From Ascidiimonas sp046199005 (GTDB lineage Bacteria > Bacteroidota > Bacteroidia > Flavobacteriales > Flavobacteriaceae): a DNA stretch of 64,000 nucleotides. Under the pieces are notes generated by a model. That model did not search any database, was not told the origin of the DNA, and saw nothing but the letters and a program-made list of their open reading frames with translations. This document shows, piece after piece, positions 1-13,200 of the stretch. The position numbers and the translations under genes were made by a program. The number at the start of each line of letters is the position of its first letter. Position 1 is the first letter of the stretch. The DNA is taken from positions 310,001 to 374,000 of the forward strand of contig CP176050.1 of NCBI GenBank assembly GCA_046199005.1, written 5' to 3'.

Positions 1-1067
1 ATGCGATGACCCACGACCGATTGTTCATGGTGGCACATCACCTGGTGATCGACGGGGTATCCTGGCGGATCCTTCTGGACGATCTGACCAACCATCTAAG
101 AGGTGATAGCACTAACGAGCAGTCCGTGGTTAAAGGGACTTCGTACCGGGAGTGGAGTGAAGCCCTGGCGTTGTATGCACAGAGTCGCAGGGCGATCAGT
201 CAGTTAGGTTACTGGCAGGAGGTAGCCTCTTCTTATGAAGCCCTACCGACCGATCATCATGAGATATCACACAGTACCACAAGATCGGAGACCAAGAGTT
301 ACAGTGTACGTTTAGACAAAGACCATACAGACTTGTTGTTACAGGAGGTACATCAGGTGTACGGCACGGAGATCGAAGACCTGTTGCTGGGTTGTCTTGC
401 TTTAACGCTTACCGACTGGAGTGATCAGCAGGGAGTAACGATAGGATTGGAAGGTCATGGTCGGGAAGATATCGGGGGTAAGGTAGACTTAAGTACTACG
501 GTGGGTTGGTTCACGAATTTGTATCCGGTGCATCTGGAGTTGTCCGACCGGGAAGATCTGGGGTATGTGATCAAGACGGTTAAGGAGCAGTTGCGTAGGA
601 TACCTGATTCAGGTATGGGTTATGGCGCATTGCGTTACCTGCATCCCTCCGATGAGGTGCGCAGCTCACTGGCAAACACCCGATGGGATGTGGTGTTCAA
701 CTACCTGGGGCAATTCGATAATGTATTGAATAAACACGAAATCCTTGGCGCAGCAGAAGAGCATCGCGGACAAGAGATTTCAGATACCTTACCCGCACCA
801 TATAAATTACAGATAAATGGTTCGGTTTCAGATGGCGAGTTATATCTGAATTGGAACTTCATACAATCCTTATTTGATGAAGAAACCATAAAGGGACTAG
901 CAGAAAGATATATCTGGAATTTAAAAGCGCTTATTATACACTGTATGGAGAAAGAAGACCAGGAATTCACTCCATCTGATTATGGATTGGAGAACGAAGT
1001 AACTCATGAAGAATTAGATGCATTTCTGGAAGATGATTCAGACGAGGAAGAATTACTTAAAATTTAA
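1..1067 (+). CDS. Non-ribosomal peptide synthetase, C-terminal fragment (epimerization domain + docking tail)
   Basis: The reading frame is open to the left edge (codons from base 3), so this is only the 3' end of a larger gene; the ATG at 6 is internal. The visible part is most of an epimerization (E) domain, which converts the carrier-bound L-residue to the D-form. It has the HHxxxDG motif as HHLVIDG followed by the E-type VSWRILLDDL. It closely matches the E domain of the next gene. The last ~30 residues are strongly acidic (EELDAFLEDDSDEEELLKI) and look like a C-terminal docking segment. The next gene starts 16 bp after the stop with a TubC-type N-terminal docking domain, so the two synthetases probably act in series. 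The next protein's first condensation domain is of the kind that follows E domains, which agrees. Function is certain at family level; the substrate of this module lies outside the window. Confidence 0.95.
   Translation, partial: AMTHDRLFMVAHHLVIDGVSWRILLDDLTNHLRGDSTNEQSVVKGTSYREWSEALALYAQSRRAISQLGYWQEVASSYEALPTDHHEISHSTTRSETKSYSVRLDKDHTDLLLQEVHQVYGTEIEDLLLGCLALTLTDWSDQQGVTIGLEGHGREDIGGKVDLSTTVGWFTNLYPVHLELSDREDLGYVIKTVKEQLRRIPDSGMGYGALRYLHPSDEVRSSLANTRWDVVFNYLGQFDNVLNKHEILGAAEEHRGQEISDTLPAPYKLQINGSVSDGELYLNWNFIQSLFDEETIKGLAERYIWNLKALIIHCMEKEDQEFTPSDYGLENEVTHEELDAFLEDDSDEEELLKI
21..725 (+). repeat. Epimerization-domain repeat, copy 1
   Basis: About 0.7 kb, starting at the HHxxxDG region of the E domain, that recurs at 7903-8604 with a one-codon length difference. 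Several stretches of 40 or more bases are identical. Similarity ends abruptly after the YLGQFDNVL segment, and the two C-terminal tails then diverge. The repeat may extend left beyond the window. Confidence 0.88.
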
Positions 1068-1083
1068 AATCGATTTCGAAAGA

Positions 1084-1272
1084 ATGAAACAGTTTATAGA
1101 AAAACTACTAAGTTTAGGTTTAGTTGTTACAGAAAAAGATGGAGACTTAAGCTTAAAACGAGCTAAACTTGATAACGGAAGATCACCTTACGATCTCAAA
1201 AAAGATACAGAAGGAATTGTACCTTATTTGAAGAAGCACAAACCTGAATTAGTTGCGTATTTAAAAAAGTCA
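1084..1272 (+). other. TubC-type N-terminal docking domain of the NRPS
   Basis: About 60 residues with the TubC_N pattern: a first helix (MKQFIEKLLSLGLVV), a short beta hairpin (GDLSLKRAKL) and a Lys-rich second helix ending HKPELVAYLKKS. This family docks onto the C-terminal tail of the preceding synthetase. The upstream gene ends in an acidic stretch, giving complementary charge. It also supports 1084 as the true start. The pairing is inferred from position and charge. Confidence 0.8.
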
Positions 1273-4200
1273 AAAAACAATTCTTCAAGTAAAAAAGCTT
1301 CCGTTTACAAACTCACTCCTTTACAGGAGGGAATGCTGTTTCATGCTCTTTTGGAAGAGGAATCTACTGCTTATGTTGTACAATTAGCGGTCGAATTTCC
1401 TTCCGGAATCGATACAGATCATTTCAAGAGATCTTGGAGCTATGTTATAAGAAACCACAGTATTTTAAGAACTGCATTTTTTCATAAGGAATTAAGTATT
1501 CCGGTTCAGCGTGTATTCCCTGAGATTTTACCTCCGATTCAGCAACTGGATTTTTCAGAATTATCAAACGATGAAATTCGAATCAAGATAGATAATTTCC
1601 TTCAAGAGGATAAGCAAACCCCGTTTGTTTTTGAAAAAGCTCCTCTTTTTAGAATTACGCTAATTAAAACAGGAGATGAGTCTTATACAATGGTATTTAC
1701 TAATCATCATATTGTTATGGATGGATGGTCTACCTCTGTATTGATCGAAGAATTTTTAAGTGCGTATGAGGCTTATAGCGAAGGAGGAAACCCTCTGTTT
1801 AAGGAAGAAGATAAATTCGAGGATTATATTCGTTATCTGGCAAAGCAAGATCCTGATACGGAAGAAAATTTCTGGAAAAATTATATTAAAGGATTAGAGG
1901 AACCTACCTTACTTCCATTCATAGATGGAATTACTTCACGAAATACAGACCCTGGAGATCTGGGAGAATTGATACTTGAAATTGATGAAGATCAAACTGA
2001 AAAGATAAAAAGTTTTGCCCAAAAAAACCGCCTTACACCAAATACACTTATTCAAGGAACATGGGCCTTGCTATTGCAACACTATTCCGGCAATTCCAAT
2101 GTGGTTTATGGGGTAACGGTTTCCGGAAGACCAACAGATCTTGAGAATTCCGAAAAACGGGTAGGAATGTATATAAATACCCTGCCTCTACACGCGGAAA
2201 TTCGAGGTGGAGAAATAATTACAGAATGGTTGAAAAGTATTCAGGACGGACAAATCGCAAGTAGAGAACATCAATATACGGGTCTTGCATCGATTCAAAG
2301 TATGACAGGTATTAAAGGTGAGTTGTTCGATACTATCATGGCATTTGAGAATTATCCGGTAGCAGAAATGCTGAAACAACGTACGATGAAACTGGAAGTT
2401 TCAAATGTAAAAAATCAAGAAAAAACAAATTATCCGCTCGCCATTTCCATCGGTCTTCATGATAAGATGATACTCAAGTTCGGATTCAATAAGAACCTGC
2501 TTGCAGCAAAAACAGTAGAAAATATAAGAGACCATTTCAAAAATGTGTTGTGTCAATTAATTTCTGGGAAGGAACTTCAGATAAGAGATATTGAAGTCAT
2601 TACACCTGTTGAGAGAGAAATGTTTGAAGGGTGGAACCAAACTTTTACCGACTATTCTGGTAAAGAGACACTTTTAAGTCTTTTTTCGGAAAAAGTTAAC
2701 GAGTATCCTACCAAAACAGCATTGGTTGATCAAGGGAAGGAATATAGTTTTGAGGATCTTGATAAGATGTCAACCGATTTAGCAGGGTACTTGCATAAAT
2801 CAGCTCAGTTAACAAGCGAATCAATAGTTGCTGTTGAATTAGATCGCGGTCAGTGGTTTGTGATAGCGATATTAGCAATCTTAAAGTGCAATGCTGCTTA
2901 TCTTCCGATAGACCCTCAATATCCCAAAGAGAGGATCGATTTTATGAAGAAGGATAGTCAGTGCAAATTTGTGATCAACAAGAACCTGATTTCTCTTTTT
3001 TCTGAAAGTGACCATGACTATCACTCAGCACCCTTCGAAAATATTGCACCGGAAGCACTTGCCTATATTATTTACACTTCAGGTTCCACCGGAAAACCAA
3101 AAGGGGTGATGGTTGAGCATCGCAATATTGTGAATACAATTTTGTCTCAAATTGAAAATACAAATGTTTCGCAAAGTGACAGATGTCTTCAGTTTTCCAG
3201 TCAGTCTTTCGATGCTTCCGTATGGGAGATTTGGATTTCATTACTTTCAGGGGCTACTCTTTTTATCATTCCTGATGACAAGAAAAAAGACACTAAATTA
3301 TTTTCAGACTTTTTAAACGATCATGCGATTACCTGGGCTACGCTTCCTCCCGCTTTCGTGAGATTACTCCAAATGGAAGATATAAGACCTTTAAAAACAC
3401 TCATTACTGCAGGAGAAGAGGCACCAGAAGATAAAGTACGTACCCTAGGGGCGCATACGAATTATGTGAATGCTTACGGACCGACAGAAACCAGTATTTG
3501 TGCAACTACATTTTCTGGGGATTTAGCTAAAAAACCTATTCCTATTGGAGTTCCAATTGCGAATACCAGAGTATATATTGTAGATAGATTTCTAAGACAA
3601 ACTCCAGTAGGAATTCCGGGGGAATTATGTATTAGTGGTCGTGGAGTAGCAAGAGGTTATCTAAACAGAGAAGAACTTACTAAAGAAAGATTTGTTACAA
3701 ATCCGTATGAAGAAAATAGCATTATGTATCGCACAGGAGATCTTGTTAAGAGATTACCAGATGGGAATATTGTATTCATAGGAAGAGTAGACAATCAAGT
3801 AAAGATAAGAGGGTATCGTATTGAACCTGGAGAAATCGAGCAGCGATTACTTGCTCAACATTCGGTTGAAAATGCATGTGTTATAGCGTATGATGATGGA
3901 GCAAACGACAAGCAATTGGTGGCCTATGTAGTCATAAAAGAGAATCAGGCGTTTGATAAAGAAGCATTGCAAGGATCACTGAATGAGCAACTTCCGGATT
4001 ATATGGTGCCTAAACTCTGGATAGAATTAGATGAACTACCGATAAATAGCAGTGGTAAAATTGATCGGAAAGCATTACCCAATCCCAATTATGAAGCAGC
4101 TAAAGTAGCCTATGTAGCTCCCGAAACAGAAACAGAAAAGATACTTGCTAGTATTTGGGAAGAATTACTAAAAGTAAAAGACATAGGAAGATATGATAAC

Positions 4201-7200
4201 TTTTTTGAGTTAGGAGGACATTCTTTATTGGCAACCAGATTGGTTTCTGCCATTAGAAAGCAGTTAGAGATAGAGCTTCCTATTAAGAATGTCTTTAAGT
4301 ATCCTACCGTGTCCTTAATGGCAGCTCAGCTCGTTGGAGAATCAAATAGAATGACACTTCCGGTTGTAAAACCGGTTGATAATCATAAGGGAAAGATCCC
4401 TCTTTCCTTCAGCCAGGAGCGTTTATGGTTTCTGGATAATTTAAATGGCAGTGTGGCGTATCATTTGCCTTTTGTTTTAAAGATAGAAGGTACGCCCGAT
4501 ACTGATTTAATAGCGAAATCTTTAGCTACGATCATCGATCGTCATGAGATCTTACGTACGGTTTATGGCGAACAGGATGGTATTGGTTATCAGGAAGTGA
4601 TCTCGTCTTCAGATTGGTCGCTAACCCGTGAGGAAGTAGCCACAGAAGCAGCATTAGAGTCATCGCTGGAAAGCTTTATCAACCACCCATTTGATCTGGG
4701 AGAGGATTATATGTTCCGCGCCTGTTTGTACAGGGTAGCAGGCGTATCAGGTCGCTACGTTCTGGCGGGAGTGTTTCATCACATTGCCAGTGATGGTTGG
4801 TCTAATGGGATCCTGGTATCGGAGTTCACGGAGCTCTACAGGAGTCTCGCCGATGGAGAGTCAGCTAATTTACCTGCATTACCGATACAATATGGCGACT
4901 ATGCGCTATGGCAACGATCGTATTTAGAAGGAGAAGTACTGGAGCAGCAGTTGCAGTACTGGGAAGATCAGCTAGGCGATACATCGGTACTTTCGTTACC
5001 GACCGATTATCCGCGACCCTCGGTACAGAGTACGCGAGGGGCAAGCCTACGGTTTAGTTTATCAGAATCGTTAAGTGCTTCTTTAGAGGCACTCTCCAAA
5101 CGAGAAGGTACTACCTTGTTTATGACCTTGCTGGCTGGTTTCAAGGTGCTGCTGTACCGCTACACAGGACAGGATGACATTTGTGTAGGAACGCCTATAG
5201 CGAACCGCACGCAGAAGGAGTTGGAGGGCTTGATCGGTTTCTTTGTAAACACGCTGGCATTGCGCAGTGATCTGGGAGGCAACCCCAGCTTCAAGGAGCT
5301 GTTACATCAGGTGAAGCAAACCACCTTAGATTCCTACGACCATCAGCTGGCTCCCTTTGAGAAAGTAGTAGACCGGGTGGTGACCTCAAGAGATATGAGT
5401 GTGACCCCTGTTTTTCAGATCATGTTTGGATGGCAGAACACCCCTGAAACCCCTAAACTGGAAGTAGAAGGCATACAACTTACTCCGATGGATGCTGGAG
5501 CGGTGAGTTCAAAATTCGATATGACCATCACGGCAGCCCAGGTCAAGAAAAACATCATCATTGATTGGGAATACTGTACCGATCTGTATAGTGAGCAGAC
5601 CGTAACAAGAATGAAAGATCATTTTGAGCAGCTACTGGAAGCCTTCGTTGCAAATGCCGAACAGCCTATAGGTGACGTTTCACTTGTATCAGAAAAAGCA
5701 CGCCAGCAATTACTCAAGGACTTCAATGCCACGGGGGTAGCCTATCCTTCCTCAGCAGGTTTGATGGAGTTGTTTTCAGCCCAGGTTTCGGCGAGCGGTA
5801 CAAAAACAGCACTTGTCTATGGGACAGCAGAAATGAGTTACGAAGCCCTTGATATTTCATCAGGAAGAGTAGCTTCGTATTTATTGGCAAAAGGGATCAC
5901 TCCAGGCAGCCGCGTGGGTATATTATCACCGCGTAGTATGGAGATGATCATCAGTATGCTAGGGATCTTAAAGGCCGGGGGTGTTTATGTGCCACTGGAC
6001 CCATCGCTTCCGCAGGACCGATTGTCTTTTATCGCCTCAGATGCAGGACTGGAACTCATAATAGGTACCGATTCGGATCTTACCGGGGCGTATGCTTTTG
6101 AAGAGATACCGGTGTTTGATTATAAAGAGACACTGTCCTACGAACCCCTTGGGCATGCTGTGTTGGTGTCTCCGGATGCCGGTGCTTATGTGATGTATAC
6201 CTCTGGAACTACGGGCAAGCCCAAGGGTATTTTAATTACTCATAAGAATATCAGCAGTCTGGTGTTTGGATCAGCGGCCTTACAGGTGTACCCGGAGGAT
6301 CGTGTACTGCAATGGTCTAACTATGCCTTTGACGGGAGTACCTATGAGATCTACGGGAGTTTGCTTCATGGCGCCAGTCTATACCTGATCGATTCCGATA
6401 CGGCATCCGATGTGATCGCGTTGGGGAACGTTTTTAAAACGCACAGGCTCACGATAAGCTTTCTCACCCCTGCCTTGTTCAATGCCTTTGTAGAAACTGG
6501 ATTGGACAGTTTATCGAGTGTTCGAAAACTCATTATGGGTGGAGAGAAGGCCTCTGTAGCCCATGTATCGAAGGCGTTGGAAATACTAGGTCCGGGTAGT
6601 TTGATGAATGGTTACGGACCTACAGAAACCACGACTTTTGCCATTACCTATACGATAGATGACAGCGACTCGATCGCCAACGGTGTTCCAATCGGCAAGC
6701 CACTGGCAAACACCTCTGTTTACATCGTAGACACACAGGATCAGTTAGTACCTGTGGGAGTGATTGGAGAGCTTTGCATAGGCGGCACGGGTGTAAGCCA
6801 GGGATACCTGAACCGAGCGGAGCTCAATAGTGAGAAATTCGTAAAAGACCCTTTTAGTGCAGATCCGGATGCACGTATGTACCGCACAGGCGATCTTGCA
6901 CGTTGGTTACCTGATGGGAACATCGCCTTTGTAGGGCGTGCAGACAGCCAGGTAAAGATACGCGGGTACCGCATTGAGTTAGGGGAGATCGAGACCTTGT
7001 TGCTGCAACAGGCATCTGTACAGCGTTGTTGTGTAACAGCGTGGGAAGATGCTCAGGGCACCAAGCGACTGGTAGGATATGTGGTAAGTGAACAAGAGAT
7101 CGACAAGTCAGCATTGCAGGATTCGCTGGGCACACATCTTCCGGATTACATGGTACCCCGGTTGTGGGTTGGTTTAGACGCCTTACCGCTCACGCGCAAT

Positions 7201-10200
7201 GGGAAGATCGATTACGGGGCTTTGCCTGCCCCTGAGACCGATAGTTTGAGTGGCGAATTGTATGTAGCACCCGAGAGTGAAGCAGAGCAGGCATTGGCTA
7301 CGATCTGGCAGGAGCTGTTAGGGGTAGCCAAGGTAGGTGTGCATGACAACTTCTTTGACTTGGGGGGAGACTCGATTATCACTATACAGGTAGTAAGCCG
7401 CTTGAAGCGTTATGGCTATCACCTGAAGCCCAAAGATATTTTCGAGAATCAAACCATTGCCAAACTCTCAGCGGTGGTCTCCAACAATACCACGGGTATC
7501 CAAGGTGAACAAGGCTTGCTCACAGGGGAGAGTTCTTTACTACCGATACAGCAATGGTACTTTGAGACCCTGCACAATGGAGGTGCCTTTAACCAGTCCG
7601 TGTTATTATCGATAGACAAGTCTGTAGACAAATCATCACTTTCAGCGGTCGTATCGAAAGTGTACGAACAGCACGATGCGCTACGATTCCGTTACAGAAA
7701 AGAAGGCGAAGACTGGTTTCAATATTACAGTGATCAGATTGGTTGTCTTGATCAGGTTGTTATTAAGGAAGAAACAACCGAAGCCGTATCAGAAATGATC
7801 ACCGATTACTGCCAGCAGTATCAGAACAGTCTATCGATAGGATCAGGTCCTGTGTTTCGGGTATTACACATAACGACACCTGAAACGATGGATCAGGATC
7901 GTTTGTTTATGGTGGCACATCACCTGGTGATCGACGGGGTATCCTGGCGTATCCTTCTGGATGATCTCACCAGCCATTTAAAAGAAGGCACCACTGCAGA
8001 AAAGGTCATTGCAAAAGGGACTTCTTACCGGGAGTGGAGTGAATCCCTAGGGTTGTATGCGCAGAGTCGCAGGGCGATCAGTCAGTTAGGTTATTGGCAG
8101 GAGGTAGCTTCGAGTTATGCGCCGTTACCGGTAGATCATTTGGTTGAGGGTAGCACCTTACGCTTACAGACCGAGAGTTACAGTGTACGCTTAGACAAAG
8201 AACATACCGGTTTGTTGTTACAGGAAGTACACCAGGTATATGGAACGGAGATCGAAGACCTGTTGCTGGGTTGTCTGGTCTTAACGCTTACCGACTGGAG
8301 TAATCAGCAGGGAGTAACGATAGGATTGGAAGGTCATGGTCGGGAAGAAATCGGCGGTAAGGTAGACTTAAGTACGACGGTGGGTTGGTTCACGAATTTG
8401 TATCCGGTGCATCTGGAGTTATCAGACCGGGAAGATCTGGGGTATGTGATCAAGACGGTTAAGGAGCAGTTGCGTAGGATACCTGATTCGGGTATGGGTT
8501 ATGGTGCATTGCGTTACCTGCACCCCTCTGATGAGGTGCGCAGCTCACTGGCGAACACCCGATGGGATGTGGTTTTCAACTACCTGGGACAATTTGATAA
8601 TGTACTTGAGGATAAAAATGTACTTTCTGGAGCCCAGGAGGCCTATGGGGATGAGGTAAGTATTAATTCTCCATTTTTAAACAGATTTGAAGTAACAGCT
8701 TCCATAGGTGGCGGGACTTTAGGAGTAAGTTTCAACTACGCTAAAAATCAATACGATAAGGAAACCGTTGAGAGCCTTGCTGAAAGCTATTTATGGAATT
8801 TAAGGGCGCTTATTCTTCATTGTACCCAAAAAGAAGAACCAGAAAAAACACCTTCCGATTTCGGACTCCATCAGGAAACAACGGTTACTGAATTTGAATC
8901 CTTTCAGAATAAATTACTAAGCAAATACGGTAAAAGACCAGAGAGCATTTACAAATTGAGTCCGCTTCAGGAAGGGATGTTGTTTCACGGGTTGTACGAT
9001 CAGAATGCAGGTTCCTATCTGGTACAGTTATCGCTGGAGTTTCCTTCAGGGGTAGCATTAAGCATCTTGAGACAATCTTGGAATCGTATTGCTGCGAATC
9101 ATAGCATTTTGAGAAGTGCTTTTTTTCACAATGAATTGGGAGCACCTGTACAATGTGTTTTTGAAAATGTGGAGGTTCCTATTAAAGAGGTTGATTTTTC
9201 TGAACTAACACCGGAGACACTGGAAGAAAGCTGGAATGACTTGCTTTCAAAAGATCAAAGAACTGATTTCGACTTTCAACAGGCTCCACTGTTCAGAATA
9301 ACTTTTGTAAAGATGCCTGATGAACAGGCAAGAATGATCTTTACGAGCCACCATCTGCTAATAGATGGCTGGTCTCTTGGCGTACTAATTGAAGAATTTT
9401 TAAGAACATACGCCTTGATCTTTAAAGGGCAGCAGATGCCTTCAATTAAGCATGATAATTTTAAGGATTATATAGACTTCATTTATGCGAAAAACAGTTT
9501 TGAAGAACTTCAATTCTGGGAAAATTACCTTGAAAGTTTTGAAGAACCTTCTCTTTTACCATTTATAAACAATAAAACTTCCCGAAACCGTATATCTGTA
9601 GAAGGAGTAGATTATAAGTTCAGGCTTGATAAAGATACTACCGAAAGAATTAAGTCTTTTGCTCAAAAAAACAGGTTAACAGTAAATACGATTATTCAGG
9701 GAAGTTGGGCCTTTTTGTTGAGATCTTATACAGGACTGAACGGGGTTACCTTTGGAGTTACCGTTTCAGGACGTCCTGCAGAATTGGAAAATTCAGAACG
9801 GAGAGTCGGAATGTATATCAATACGCTACCTCTTTATGTAAATTTTGAAGACGAAAGTTCGATCCTTCAATGGTTAAAAAAATTACAATCAGGACATACA
9901 GCTGCAAGGGAGCATCAGTATTCAAGTCTTTCGGTAATACAAAAAACGGTAGGTATCAAAGGAGATTTCTTCGATACGATGATCGCATTTGAAAACTTTC
10001 CGGTAGCCGATGCCATCTCTGAAAATGAAGATGGTTTAAATGTAAAACCTATTTCTACCAAAGAAAAAACAAATTACCCGTTGTCAATTTCGGTAACTTC
10101 CGGAGAAGAAATAGCGATGAAGTTTACCTATAACGAAGCGATTTTAGACGAAGAAACCCTTCAATTGATCACTTCGCATTTTGAATTATTGGTGAATCAG

Positions 10201-13200
10201 ATTGTCGATATAACAGTAACGAAATTAGACGAATTGAATCTTGTTTCTCCCGAAGCACGCCAGCAATTACTCAAGGACTTCAATGCTACGGGGGTAGCCT
10301 ATCCTTCCTCAGTAGGTTTGATGGAGTTGTTTTCAGCCCAGGTTTCGGCAAGTGGTACAAAGACAGCACTTGTCTATGGGACAGCAGAAATGAGTTACGA
10401 AGCCCTTGATATTTCATCAGGAAGAGTAGCTTCGTATTTATTGGCAAAAGGGATCACTCCAGGCAGCCGCGTGGGTATATTATCGCCGCGTAGTATGGAG
10501 ATGATCATCAGTATGCTGGGGATCTTAAAGGCCGGGGGTGTTTATGTACCACTGGACCCTTCGCTTCCGCAGGACCGATTGTCTTTTATCGCCTCAGATG
10601 CAGGACTGGAACTCATAATAGGTACCGATTCGGATCTTACCGGAGCGTATGCTTTTGAAGAGATACCGGTGTTTGATTATAAAGAGACACTGTCCTACGA
10701 ACCCCTTGGGCATGCTGTAACGGTGTCTCCGGATGCAGGAGCGTATGTGATGTATACCTCTGGAACTACGGGCAAGCCCAAGGGAGCTTTGATCACCCAT
10801 CGCAATGTGATTTCGTTGGTGTTTGGATCAGCGCCCTTACAGGTGTACCCGGAGGATCGTGTTTTGCAATGGTCTAACTATGCCTTTGACGGGAGTACCT
10901 ATGAGATCTACGGGAGTTTGCTTCATGGCGCCAGTCTATACCTGATCGATTCCGATACGGCATCCGATGTGATCGCGTTGGGGAACGTTTTTAAAACGCA
11001 CAGGCTCACGGTAAGCTTTCTCACCCCTGCCTTGTTCAATGCCTTTGTAGAAACTGGATTGGAAAGTTTATCGAGTGTTCGAAAACTCATTATGGGTGGA
11101 GAGAAGGCCTCTGTAGCCCATGTATCGAAGGCGTTGGAAATACTAGGTCCGGGTCGTTTGATGAATGGTTACGGACCTACAGAAACCACGACTTTTGCCA
11201 TTACCTATACGATAGATGACAGCGACTCGATCGCCAGCGGTGTTCCAATCGGCAAGCCACTGGCAAACACCTCTGTTTACATCGTAGACACACAGGATCA
11301 GTTAGTACCTGTGGGAGTGATTGGAGAACTTTGCATAGGCGGCACGGGTGTAAGCCAGGGATACCTGAACCGAGCGGAGCTCAATAGTGAGAAATTCGTA
11401 AAAGACCCGTTCCGTGCAGATCCGGATGCACGTATGTACCGCACAGGCGATCTGGCACGTTGGTTACCCGACGGGAACATCGCCTTTGTAGGGCGTGCAG
11501 ACAGCCAGGTAAAGATACGCGGGTACCGCATTGAGTTAGGGGAGATCGAGACCTTGTTGCTGCAACAGGCATCTGTACAGCGTTGTTGTGTAACAGCCTG
11601 GGAAGATGCTCAGGGTACCAAGCGACTGGTAGGATATGTGGTAAGTGAACAAGAGATCGACAAGGCAGCATTGCAGGATTCGCTGGGCACACATCTTCCG
11701 GATTACATGGTACCCCGGTTATGGGTTGGTTTAGACGCCTTACCGCTCACGCGCAATGGGAAGATCGATTACGGGGCTTTGCCTGCCCCTGAGACCGATG
11801 GTTTGAGTGGTGAAGCGTATGTAGCACCCGAGAGTGAAGCAGAGCAGGCATTGGCTACGATCTGGCAGGAGCTATTAGGGGTAGCCAAGGTAGGTGTGCA
11901 TGACAACTTCTTTGACCTGGGGGGACATTCACTACTAGCTACCAGATTGGTTTCTGCAATACGCAAACAATTTGAAACGGAAGTTTTAATAAAAGACATC
12001 TTTATACATCCTACGGTAGCCCAACAAGCAGAGATGCTTGAAAAGGCGGCTCAAAAGATCAGTTTGCCTCCTATAACAACTTTTGATAATACCGAAAAAG
12101 TTCCACTTTCTTTTAGTCAGGAACGTATTTGGTTTTTAGATCAATTGCAGGGAAGTATCGAATATCATATACCAATGATTTTTGAGCTAAAGGGAAAAGT
12201 GAATGCGGTGGTAATGGAAAATGCATTGCGAAATATTATTCACAGACATCAGATTTTAAGAACGGTACTTATCTCTGAAGAAAATACTTTGTATCAGAAG
12301 GTTCTACCAGTTTCTCGATGGTATATGGAGAAAGCTATTTTGGAGCAAGAAGAAGCTGTTGAGGAAACATTGATGTCTTATGCATATGAACCATTTGACC
12401 TGTCAAAAGATTTTATGCTCAGGGCATGTTTATACGAAAAAGCTAAAAATGAATATATCCTTGCAGTCGTTTTTCATCACATTGCCAGCGATGGTTGGTC
12501 AAATGGAATACTGATAAGAGAATTTACAGAGTTCTATCGATCGTTGATAAGCCGAAAGAAACCAAATCTTCAGGAGCTTGAAATTCAATATGCTGATTTT
12601 GCGCAATGGCAACGAACTTATCTTGAAGGAGAGGTTTTACAGCGTATGCTTACATATTGGGAAAGCAAACTAAAAAATACAACATCCCTGTTATTGCCTA
12701 CAGATTTCCCAAGACCTGCCATACAAAGTACCGAAGGGACTAATCTTTACTTCAAACTGGACAAAAAGCTAAGCCAGGATTTGGTAAGTCTTTCTCAGGA
12801 AGAAGGCGTTACCTTGTTTATGACCTTACTGGCTGCTTTTAAAGTGTTACTTTTTAAATATACAGCGCAGCAAGATATTTGTGTGGGTAGTCCTATTGCA
12901 AACAGAACCCAAAGGGAACTGGAAGGACTCATAGGCTTTTTTGTAAATACGCTTGCGTTGCGTTCTGAAATAGATTCAGGAGAAACTTTTGCACTGTTCC
13001 TGAAACGTGTAAAAGATACTACTCTGGATGCCTATGATCACCAATTGGTTCCATTTGAGAAAATTGTGGAGAAAGTCGTTCGAACACGCGATCTAAGCAC
13101 AACACCCTTATTTCAGACGATGTTTATTCTTCAAAATAATCAGAGATCTGAAGCCGTAGAATTCGATGGATTCAAAATGGAATTGTATGAACAGCACGCG

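Larger units (their letters stand above)
4390..8890 (+). other. NRPS module 2: C-A-T-E (D-configured residue)
   Basis: L-L type condensation domain (HHIASDG at 4777), then an adenylation domain with pocket code D-G-Y-F-I-G-G-T-F (FDGSTY, SFLTP, LIMGG, NGYGPTETTTF). The last five positions match the common Val code and the first four resemble an Ile code, so a branched aliphatic residue is likely. The carrier motif is GGDS, the variant usually found in front of an epimerase (Ser codon 7372-7374). The E domain covers about 7540-8880 with HHLVIDG. Confidence 0.75.

Noticed and set aside
1018..1083. Upstream in-frame start of the large NRPS
   Set aside because: It would overlap the previous gene and add residues that do not belong to the docking fold.
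6741..6974. Antisense frame in the NRPS, repeated at 11298-11531
   Set aside because: It occurs twice only because the underlying A-domain DNA is duplicated; it follows the codons of the sense gene.
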